Below, one piece after another: positions 19,801 through 25,697 of a DNA stretch of 64,000 nucleotides (positions are counted from its first letter, which is position 1; every line of letters begins with the position of its first letter). The DNA comes from an uncultured Draconibacterium sp. Its GTDB lineage: Bacteria; Bacteroidota; Bacteroidia; Bacteroidales; Prolixibacteraceae. The notes below the pieces were generated by a model. It did not search any database and was not told the origin of the DNA. It was given only the letters and a program-made list of their open reading frames with translations. The stretch covers positions 992,001 through 1,056,000 of the forward strand of contig NZ_OY771649.1 of assembly GCF_963674925.1 (NCBI RefSeq), written 5' to 3'. The position numbers and the translations under genes are program-made.

Positions 19801-20242
19801 CGCGGTAACTTACGACCCGGATTTCGGAACAGAACTCAATGCCGGAACGCATACACTGACAGTTAATGTGGCTGGCTCGGATAACTACAACCCGGCTTCT
19901 GAAACAGTGCAACTGACCGTTGAAAAAGCGGACCAGACCATTGCATGGGATACTCCGGCTAACATCGTTTACGGTACAACGCTCAGTGCAACTCAACTAA
20001 ATGCCACTGTTACAGTTCCTGGCTCTGAAGCTCACGGCGCGGTAACTTACGACCCGGATTTCGGAACAGAACTCAATGCCGGAACGCATACACTGACAGT
20101 TAATGTGGCTGGCTCGGATAACTACAACCCGGCTTCTGAAACAGTGCAACTGACCGTTCCGGCTAAAAAGCGGACCAGACCATTGCATGGGATACTCCGG
20201 CTAACATCGTTTACGGTACAACGCTCAGTGCAACTCAACTAA
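13862..20242 (+). CDS. Giant T9SS-exported Ig-like repeat protein, N-terminal part (frame broken at 20159)
   Basis: 2126 codons as read. A signal peptide (residues 1-33, ending NAGFGQ) is followed by a beta-rich region (34-360; SLDQADLDYAPGETVYITGTGW opens it) and then 79-residue Ig-like/MBG-type repeats starting VEKADQTIAWDTPANIVYG. Each repeat is predicted to be a small beta-sandwich; such proteins are surface adhesins or stalks. Near residue 2100 a net 5-bp insertion shifts the frame and translation ends after about 28 foreign residues (PAKKRTRPLHG...). The missing C-terminus, with the T9SS sorting domain, is open in another frame downstream. Correcting the shift gives one protein of 2,696 aa. 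Probably a single gene with a sequence error or recent mutation. Confidence 0.85.
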   Translation: MKKFYEILRSSHAALKLLMMGILLLAANAGFGQTLSLDQADLDYAPGETVYITGTGWHANEVVSLLIMNETRPELNETPHYAEWFETADEDGNFYTLWDVTDEELNTSLVLTALGQSSGYEEQVFFTDGGNFSYEITPGYYNTVSMTAGSTDNSTLSVDVTAPRGNGDIIVNLGFEGSNIGTNSDQINLTTNTDVPFSTGNNQGSGDTKTFPITVSVGTSVADGSYNFEARAVSNTGNPNNGQTWNFTVVVGSTGGSIASVSVGTQSEAVIYGTASSPTFDVTSLRDAKGTVNGTYSVEGLPAGVTSSFSPESFTSSGGDPFPGSTLTLNVPSTLDAGSYDFTVWLKDGAVQASAIGTLIVEKADQTIAWDTPANIVYGTTLSATQLNATVTVPGSEAHGAVTYAPDFGTELNAGTHTLTVNVAGSDNYNPASETVQLTVEKADQTIAWDTPANIVYGTTLSATQLNATVTVPGSEAHGAVTYDPDFGTELNAGTHTLTVNVAGSDNYNPASETVQLTVEKADQTIAWDTPANIVYGTTLSATQLNATVTVPGSEAHGAVTYDPDFGTELNAGTHTLTVNVAGSDNYNPASETVQLTVEKADQTIAWDTPANIVYGTTLSATQLNATVTVPGSEAHGAVTYDPDFGTELNAGTHTLTVNVAGSDNYNPASETVQLTVEKADQTIAWDTPANIVYGTTLSATQLNATVTVPGSEAHGAVTYDPDFGTELNAGTHTLTVNVAGSDNYNPASETVQLTVEKADQTIAWDTPANIVYGTTLSATQLNATVTVPGSEAHGAVTYDPDFGTELNAGTHTLTVNVAGSDNYNPASETVQLTVEKADQTIAWDTPANIVYGTTLSATQLNATVTVPGSEAHGAVTYDPDFGTELNAGTHTLTVNVAGSDNYNPASETVQLTVEKADQTIAWDTPANIVYGTTLSATQLNATVTVPGSEAHGAVTYDPDFGTELNAGTHTLTVNVAGSDNYNPASETVQLTVEKADQTIAWDTPANIVYGTTLSATQLNATVTVPGSEAHGAVTYDPDFGTELNAGTHTLTVNVAGSDNYNPASETVQLTVEKADQTIAWDTPANIVYGTTLSATQLNATVTVPGSEAHGAVTYDPDFGTELNAGTHTLTVNVAGSDNYNPASETVQLTVEKADQTIAWDTPANIVYGTTLSATQLNATVTVPGSEAHGAVTYDPDFGTELNAGTHTLTVNVAGSDNYNPASETVQLTVEKADQTIAWDTPANIVYGTTLSATQLNATVTVPGSEAHGAVTYDPDFGTELNAGTHTLTVNVAGSDNYNPASETVQLTVEKADQTIAWDTPANIVYGTTLSATQLNATVTVPGSEAHGAVTYDPDFGTELNAGTHTLTVNVAGSDNYNPASETVQLTVEKADQTIAWDTPANIVYGTTLSATQLNATVTVPGSEAHGAVTYDPDFGTELNAGTHTLTVNVAGSDNYNPASETVQLTVEKADQTIAWDTPANIVYGTTLSATQLNATVTVPGSEAHGAVTYDPDFGTELNAGTHTLTVNVAGSDNYNPASETVQLTVEKADQTIAWDTPANIVYGTTLSATQLNATVTVPGSEAHGAVTYDPDFGTELNAGTHTLTVNVAGSDNYNPASETVQLTVEKADQTIAWDTPANIVYGTTLSATQLNATVTVPGSEAHGAVTYDPDFGTELNAGTHTLTVNVAGSDNYNPASETVQLTVEKADQTIAWDTPANIVYGTTLSATQLNATVTVPGSEAHGAVTYDPDFGTELNAGTHTLTVNVAGSDNYNPASETVQLTVEKADQTIAWDTPANIVYGTTLSATQLNATVTVPGSEAHGAVTYDPDFGTELNAGTHTLTVNVAGSDNYNPASETVQLTVEKADQTIAWDTPANIVYGTTLSATQLNATVTVPGSEAHGAVTYDPDFGTELNAGTHTLTVNVAGSDNYNPASETVQLTVEKADQTIAWDTPANIVYGTTLSATQLNATVTVPGSEAHGAVTYDPDFGTELNAGTHTLTVNVAGSDNYNPASETVQLTVEKADQTIAWDTPANIVYGTTLSATQLNATVTVPGSEAHGAVTYDPDFGTELNAGTHTLTVNVAGSDNYNPASETVQLTVPAKKRTRPLHGILRLTSFTVQRSVQLN

Positions 20243-20634
20243 ATGCCACTGTTACAGTTCCTGGCTCTGAAGCTCACGGCGCGGTAACTTACGACCCGGA
20301 TTTCGGAACAGAACTCAATGCCGGAACGCATACACTGACAGTTAATGTGGCTGGCTCGGATAACTACAACCCGGCTTCTGAAACAGTGCAACTGACCGTT
20401 GAAAAAGCGGACCAGACCATTGCATGGGATACTCCGGCTAACATCGTTTACGGTACAACGCTCAGTGCAACTCAACTAAATGCCACTGTTACAGTTCCTG
20501 GCTCTGAAGCTCACGGCGCGGTAACTTACGACCCGGATTTCGGAACAGAACTCAATGCCGGAACGCATACACTGACAGTTAATGTGGCTGGCTCGGATAA
20601 CTACAACCCGGCTTCTGAAACAGTATACATTAAT
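14942..20634 (+). repeat. Tandem array of 24 copies of a 237-bp coding repeat
   Basis: The unit begins GTTGAAAAAGCGGACC and recurs every 237 bp (79 codons) from 14942. Copy 1 differs from the rest by one base (GCC for GAC at about 15072-15074; Ala for Asp). Copies 2-22 look identical. Copy 23 (20156-20397) is 242 bp because G is replaced by CCGGCT at its fourth base. Copy 24 (20398-20634) diverges at its 3' edge (ACAGTATACATTAATGTG). Near-perfect identity means very recent expansion or continual homogenisation. Confidence 0.95.
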
Positions 20635-21957
20635 GTGCTGAAACGTCCAATCACCGTTACTCCACTTGCCGACCAATTCAAATATTGTGGTCAAAGTGAT
20701 CACGAACTGGAATACGAAATTACAAGTGGAAGCTTAGTTGGAGAAGATGATTTTGACGGTTCGCTTTCACGCGACCCTGGTGAAATTTCAGGAGAATCCT
20801 ATGAAATTAATATTGGTACATTGACTTTGGGGTCAAACTATGACTTAATTTGTACTCCAAGTGTTACTTTACTGATTAAACCTGTCACCATCGATGCCTC
20901 AGCCAGCAGCATACCAGTGGAAGTTGGTAATCCAGCAACATTAACTGCAACTGTAGTCAATGAAAGCCTGGTTACAGTTGAAAATGTATCTGTGACATTT
21001 GTTGTAACCTATTTTGATAGTAACTCTGGTAATGAAGTAGAAGAGTATCGAACAACAATTCTAACAGATGAGTACGGTATTGCAGAAGAATCAGGTGTTG
21101 ATCTGCCTGATGTCAAAGTCTACAAAGTAACGGCAATTGCCGGAGAAGGTTGCTCTGAATCAACAGCCTATCTCCCTGTTTACGACCCATCAGCCGGATT
21201 TGTAACCGGTGGTGGTTGGATTTGGTCACCAGCAGAAGCTTATACTGCTGATGTAAATCTTGAAGGCAAAGCCAACTTCGGATTTGTGGCCAAGTACAAA
21301 AAAGGAAAATCGGATGTAGATGGCAACACCGAATTCCATTTCCATGCAGCCGGAATGAAATTCAAAAGCCAGTTCCATGAATCGGGTTCACTGGTAATCT
21401 CAGGCGGCAAGGCTACTTACCGCGGCGAGGGAACCATAAATGGAGAAGGTTCTTATAAATTCACCCTGGTGGCTTTTGATGGCGACTGGAATGATGGCAC
21501 TGATCCCGATAGATTCCGCATTAAAATCTATGGTGACAATGGAGTCGTTTATGACAACGCTATCGAGAATGCTGATGAAAATTCTGATGATGCAACCGAA
21601 TTGGGAGGTGGTTCAATAGTAATTCACGAAGTGAAAAGCAATAACAAAACCAAATCCGGATATATTGAGCCTAAAGTAGAATTAGAACCTGTTGAGTCGG
21701 CATTAAAGGTCTATCCGAATCCATTTAAAGATCGGGCACGTTTTGAGTTTGTTTCGCCAATAGCTACCCAGGCCAAAATTGATATTTACAATATGGCAGG
21801 GCAAATGGTACAGACTGTATTCGATGGATTTGTGGAAGAAAACACCACTTATAACGCTGAGTTTAAACCTGAAGCCGAAGTGAGTGGCATGTATTTCTAT
21901 CGCATGCAACTGGGAGAACAAATTTACAATGGTAAACTAATGTATAAAAGAGAATAA
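20347..21957 (+). CDS. C-terminal part of the giant T9SS protein (out of frame with its start)
   Basis: Open from inside repeat 23; the listed start is an internal GTG and is unlikely to be used. It carries the last repeats, then an MBG/YDG-type domain (KRPITVTPLADQFKYCGQ...), an Ig-like segment, a domain beginning FVTGGGWIWSP with KANFGFVAKYKKG and DRFRIKIYGDNG (as found near the end of many bacterial repeat proteins), and a T9SS type A sorting domain in the last 80 residues (LKVYPNPFKDRARFEF ... GMYFYRMQLGEQIYNGKLMYKRE). The sorting domain directs secretion and surface anchoring but is useless unless joined to the upstream signal peptide, so this belongs to the gene starting at 13862. Confidence 0.85.
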   Translation: MAGSDNYNPASETVQLTVEKADQTIAWDTPANIVYGTTLSATQLNATVTVPGSEAHGAVTYDPDFGTELNAGTHTLTVNVAGSDNYNPASETVYINVLKRPITVTPLADQFKYCGQSDHELEYEITSGSLVGEDDFDGSLSRDPGEISGESYEINIGTLTLGSNYDLICTPSVTLLIKPVTIDASASSIPVEVGNPATLTATVVNESLVTVENVSVTFVVTYFDSNSGNEVEEYRTTILTDEYGIAEESGVDLPDVKVYKVTAIAGEGCSESTAYLPVYDPSAGFVTGGGWIWSPAEAYTADVNLEGKANFGFVAKYKKGKSDVDGNTEFHFHAAGMKFKSQFHESGSLVISGGKATYRGEGTINGEGSYKFTLVAFDGDWNDGTDPDRFRIKIYGDNGVVYDNAIENADENSDDATELGGGSIVIHEVKSNNKTKSGYIEPKVELEPVESALKVYPNPFKDRARFEFVSPIATQAKIDIYNMAGQMVQTVFDGFVEENTTYNAEFKPEAEVSGMYFYRMQLGEQIYNGKLMYKRE

Positions 21958-21977
21958 AACCTGTGTTTAAACGGTAT

Positions 21978-22008
21978 AAAAGGCGTATCCGTTTGGGTAC
22001 GCCTTTTT
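21978..22008 (+). terminator. Terminator after the giant T9SS gene
   Basis: AAAGGCGTATCC pairs with GGGTACGCCTTT around a GTTT tetraloop (one wobble), followed by TT. It lies 20 bases after the stop. Confidence 0.85.
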
Positions 22009-22412
22009 CTGTAATTTCTCGGCAGTAATCCATTTATACCAAAATTAACAGGTAGACCAACGACAAATAACTTTCAACCAAACCTCTAATAAAATAGTCT
22101 GTTAATGCTTTTTTACGCAGTTTTGATTCTTTGAGTGGGACAAAACATATATCCAAAAATGGGACACATGCCCAATCTTTAAAAATCGTGCCAATTCAGA
22201 AAAGGTAAAAACTCATTAAATAATCAATATTTTCAGGCTTTTAAACTGTATTGACTTACACAATAGATTATCTCAAATCCGGACATCTCGCTTATCTATT
22301 AACTATAATATGGTTTATCTTTACATCACCTAATAGCCTCATTAACCAGGCTAAGCAAAACTAGTAACGGACGAACAATTCGTTTTTAATTTATTTACTT
22401 AATATAACAAAG
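22009..22412. other. 400-base gap with a TGGGACA direct repeat
   Basis: No gene seen. TGGGACA occurs at 22136-22142 and again at 22160-22166, 24 bases apart on the same strand; the second is followed by CATGCCCA, making an imperfect inverted repeat. A regulatory site for the lipoprotein gene at 22413 is possible but unproven. Confidence 0.3.
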
Positions 22413-23270
22413 ATGAAAAAATGGGTTTACACAACCGTTGTGGCTCTTATTGCAGCCGGCGGTATTTTCTGGAGTTGCCAGAAAGACGAAACACTAACAA
22501 ATCCTGATGAAGGGTTGATGCTTAAAAAAGCAAAAATTGCAGAAATCGAAAGTTTAGTTAGCTGGAATCCTACAGTCTGCGCAGGAGAAGAACATGAATT
22601 TATTATCGATACCGAAGTTGGAACTAATGTTCAGGCACAACAATTGGAAGATGGAGAATGGATTCAAGTTTTTCAGATGAATAAAACTACCGAGTTTCCC
22701 CAAAAGTTCTATTTAACTTTTGAAACAACAGGTGAATACCAGTTACGTTTTAAAGTGGGTAACAGGTGGTCTGAAAATAACGCAAAACTTGTTGTTGAGA
22801 ACTGTGACATGTGTGACGATGCATTATTTTCATATGCAACGGATGATAATCTGGATATCGTGTTTTCGTACAACCACGATGAAAAAGCCGAAATTACTAT
22901 TGCATTTACATTTCCGCAGGTCGAAGATCTAGAACTAAATGATGAAGGAAACTATGAAGCACCAGATGGAAAAGTATATTCTTTGAATAATCCAAAGAAC
23001 CAAACTGTATTTACCTGGACAGGAGAAATTGGATGCAATGCCAGCGAACCAACCACATTTGAATTTGGCTTTGCACCTGATTGTAGTTCTGGCAACGCAA
23101 AAGACGGACAAGCAACTATTTGGACTGACACAAAAATTCTTGCAATTAATGGAGAACCGGTAATAATGACCGAAGACGATTTGAGTACACCGGATATAGA
23201 TGAAACAGTAATCGGTTATTCGGTAAAAGGTGATCTTTCAAATATCGTTTACACCGGATGTCCTAAATAA
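22413..23270 (+). CDS. Cysteine-rich lipoprotein of unknown function
   Basis: 285 aa with a lipoprotein signal peptide whose lipobox ends FWSC (Cys22) followed by QKDE. The mature part is acidic and beta-rich, with spaced cysteines (TVCAGEE, ENCDMCDD, IGCNAS, APDCSSG, TGCPK) that could form disulfides outside the cytoplasm. The segment around EYQLRFKVGNRWSENNAKLVVENC looks Ig-like. I do not recognise a family. It sits between the T9SS protein and a TonB-plug protein; a strong terminator follows, so it is monocistronic. Confidence 0.7.
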   Translation: MKKWVYTTVVALIAAGGIFWSCQKDETLTNPDEGLMLKKAKIAEIESLVSWNPTVCAGEEHEFIIDTEVGTNVQAQQLEDGEWIQVFQMNKTTEFPQKFYLTFETTGEYQLRFKVGNRWSENNAKLVVENCDMCDDALFSYATDDNLDIVFSYNHDEKAEITIAFTFPQVEDLELNDEGNYEAPDGKVYSLNNPKNQTVFTWTGEIGCNASEPTTFEFGFAPDCSSGNAKDGQATIWTDTKILAINGEPVIMTEDDLSTPDIDETVIGYSVKGDLSNIVYTGCPK

Positions 23271-23320
23271 AAAAATAAAAGTTGACCTGATGAAGGTCAA
23301 TAAACTTCTAAAATTAACTA

Positions 23321-23356
23321 AAAACCGCTGAGGCTTGCTTCAGCGGTTTTCTTTTG
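23321..23356 (+). terminator. Terminator after the 22413 lipoprotein gene
   Basis: AAAACCGCTGA (23321-23331) and TCAGCGGTTTT (23340-23350) form a perfect 11-bp stem, followed by CTTTTG. Confidence 0.85.
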
Positions 23357-23928
23357 TCCCAATCGAGGCTTTAACACCCCACTCATCCTTCTCACACCAT
23401 TATCCATTTTTATTCTTATCTGGATCAATTCCAAAATTCAACAAACCACTATGAATCAGCAACAAAGCCATTTTCATTTCGTAACTTATTATCACAGTTA
23501 AAGAATTACATAAACCAAACCGTAACACCATGAAAAAATCAGTTTTATTATTTTATCAATGATTTTATAGTAAAAAGATAACTTTACCACTTCATTATAG
23601 ACGTAGCAGAATATAATTACTCCCGGGTGAATTTGAATGTTCAGTACTGTACCACAGGAAATTAAAAAAGGATAATATATCGAAGGCTACAATTAGAATC
23701 ATCTCCAAACTACCCATTCCCACAATGATACAAGTATTGATTGTGTCTCTGATGATTTTTTCTGCCGTAAATAATACAGTATGGTTAATTGCCGTATATT
23801 TTTTACCTAAAAAAATCCCTTCATTTCTTTGTTATTACCCATCTTTTATTTTTGCAAATCAGCGAATTAATTCAATTTTTTACATTAATTTTAATTCGAT
23901 TTCAATAAATAACTAAAACCAATAAACC
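23357..23928. other. 570-base AT-rich gap
   Basis: A 63-codon open frame at 23725-23916 is low-complexity and hydrophobic with no recognisable motif, so I do not call it. No hairpins or repeats stand out. It probably holds the promoter of the plug-domain gene. Confidence 0.4.
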
Positions 23929-24609
23929 ATGTATAACCGTTTCGTCACACAAATTATAGTTTGCCTTTTGATTTCATGTAGTATTCAGGCCCAGGATCGA
24001 AGTATTCAGGGCAAAGTAACTACTTTCGAAAACATACCTTTATCCGGAGTGGAAGTTCAGGTAAAAAGTACTAAGCAGGTAGTTAAAACCGATACCCTTG
24101 GGAGATTTTCAGTTGCTTGTAATAATAAAGATAAATTAAGTTTTTTCGCTCATGGATTTAATAAACAGGACGTAAAACTAAAAGAAAACACAAAGTTTGT
24201 TGCTGTTAACCTACATCTTAAACCAGGTGAAAAAGGGAAAGCGCTAGCTATAGGTTACGGTCATGTAACGGATGAAGATAAATTGAGTGCGATTTCAAGT
24301 TTAAGAGACGACCATGATGATTTCTCAAATTATGCAGACATGTTTGAACTGATAAGAGGAAAGTTTTCGGGAGTGCAGGTAGTTGGTGATGAAATAATAA
24401 TCCGCGGGAATAATACGATGGGTGGCAGCAATGCTGCATTAATTGTAGTGGATGGAATTGAGCGGGAAGGCAGTATATTAGGTATGCTCCCCCCACATAC
24501 AGTAAAGAGTATCGATATTTTAAAAGATGGGGGTTCTGCTATTTATGGTTCAAGGGGAGCAAATGGAGTTGTTCTCATCGAAACAAAAAAAGGTGACGAG
24601 GATAAATAG
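23929..24609 (+). CDS. Stand-alone CarboxypepD-reg plus TonB plug protein (SusC N-terminus without barrel)
   Basis: 226 aa. A signal peptide (residues 1-21, ending SIQAQ) is followed by a carboxypeptidase-regulatory-like beta domain (about 26-100; IQGKVTTFENIPLSGVEV) and a SusC-type plug (about 130-220; VVDGIEREG, SIDILKDGGSAIYGSRGANG, VVLIETKKG). SusC transporters continue for another 700 or so residues of beta-barrel; here the frame stops just after the plug, and no barrel-like sequence was noticed before the next gene. Either a genuine short periplasmic plug protein, of a kind found in Bacteroidota, or a neatly truncated receptor. Confidence 0.8.
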   Translation: MYNRFVTQIIVCLLISCSIQAQDRSIQGKVTTFENIPLSGVEVQVKSTKQVVKTDTLGRFSVACNNKDKLSFFAHGFNKQDVKLKENTKFVAVNLHLKPGEKGKALAIGYGHVTDEDKLSAISSLRDDHDDFSNYADMFELIRGKFSGVQVVGDEIIIRGNNTMGGSNAALIVVDGIEREGSILGMLPPHTVKSIDILKDGGSAIYGSRGANGVVLIETKKGDEDK

Positions 24610-24766
24610 TTGGTTTAGCCCAAAATCAATTTTTCTCGAATAAATTTCCTTTATTGTATTCTCTTAAAATATGCAAAAATCATCGATTTAAAACCTGGAG
24701 GATTACGTATTCTTCATGGATAAACCTCTTTGTATGTAATTTGTTTATTCAATTTAAAGAGTAAAA

Positions 24767-25360
24767 ATGAACAGTTTTTGGAACGAAAGATACAGCGCTA
24801 CAGAATACGCATACGGAGAAACGCCTAACGAATTTTTAAAAGAGGAATTGCCCAAAATACAACCGGGGAAGGTGCTATTTCCGGCAGAAGGAGAAGGACG
24901 AAACGCAGTATTCGCAGCAACATTAGGATGGGATGTAACAGCTTTTGATCCCAGTGTTGAAGGAAAAAGAAAAGCACTGCTTTTAGCTGATAAACATAAT
25001 ACTTCTATTCGCTATCAGGTAACTGATTATGAAAATGCCGATTTTGAAAAAGAGTATTTTGATTGTATTTGTTTGACATATGCACATATGCCGGAAAAAA
25101 TACGTAATAAAGTACACCAAAAATTAGAGTCGTATTTAAAACCCGGAGGCACATTAATTCTTGAAGGTTTTTCGAAAGAACAAATAAACAGAAATACCGG
25201 TGGCCCTAAAGATATTGGCTTCCTTTTCGATGAAAAAGAATTAGAATACGACTTTAAAAATTTCAGTTCATTAACAACATTCAAAACCGATATTGAACTG
25301 GATGAAGGCCTTTACCACCGCGGTCTTGCATCAATTATCAGATTAATAGGAATTAAGTAG
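24767..25360 (+). CDS. Class I SAM-dependent methyltransferase (TehB-like)
   Basis: 197-aa cytoplasmic enzyme. It begins FWNERYSATEYAYGETPNEFL, the usual opening of TehB/thiopurine-type methyltransferases. The SAM-binding motif is modified to VLFPAEGEGRNAVFAA (about residues 39-54), followed by AFDPS, the acidic residue that binds the ribose. LKPGGTLILEGF is motif III. The substrate is unknown; tellurite or small thiol compounds are family precedents. It stands alone. Confidence 0.85.
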   Translation: MNSFWNERYSATEYAYGETPNEFLKEELPKIQPGKVLFPAEGEGRNAVFAATLGWDVTAFDPSVEGKRKALLLADKHNTSIRYQVTDYENADFEKEYFDCICLTYAHMPEKIRNKVHQKLESYLKPGGTLILEGFSKEQINRNTGGPKDIGFLFDEKELEYDFKNFSSLTTFKTDIELDEGLYHRGLASIIRLIGIK

Positions 25361-25572
25361 TAGTCGTAGTTTTCTGCGCTTTTATAACGCACACAAGAAA
25401 ACTCCTTTAAATAAAATTAAACAATTTAGCCCCGTTAAACGTATAGTATTTACAATCAGAACTTTCTACTGAGCAAATTGAATCGTTTTTTGGAAATATA
25501 TTTTTACGAAAGAACCAAAAGTTTTAATTTTACTTAAAAATAAGAAAGAGGAAGAAAAAAGAGTTTCAATTT

Positions 25573-25604
25573 TTTGTTTACAAGCAGGTATTTATTTATA
25601 CTTG
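25573..25604 (+). promoter_or_regulatory. Promoter of rho
   Basis: TTTG at 25573-25576 and TATACTTG at 25597-25604 (one mismatch to TAnnTTTG) are 20 bases apart, the usual Bacteroidota spacing. Transcription would start near 25611. That puts the upstream in-frame TTG (25602) inside the promoter and supports the ATG at 25698 as the start of rho. Confidence 0.5.
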
Positions 25605-25697
25605 CACACGATTTCAAAAGAAAATCACCCTCCTCGTCAATTGTTCCAAGAATTTTTTCAACAATTATTAATCGAGAAAAGTTATAACAATAGTATA

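Noticed and set aside
14942..20634. CRISPR-like or satellite array
   Set aside because: Units are contiguous, 237 bp, in frame and coding, with no spacers between them.
15020..20703. Antisense 78-codon open frame in every 237-bp repeat, starting MSCTERCTVN
   Set aside because: It is the mirror of the repeat's codon composition and recurs only because the unit does. No ribosome-binding context or recognisable protein pattern.
23725..23916. 63-codon hydrophobic open frame before the plug gene
   Set aside because: AT-rich low-complexity translation, no family pattern, ends just before the next gene's leader.
25602..25697. N-terminal extension of Rho from an upstream TTG
   Set aside because: The TTG overlaps the predicted -7 element and the family N-terminus starts at the ATG at 25698.
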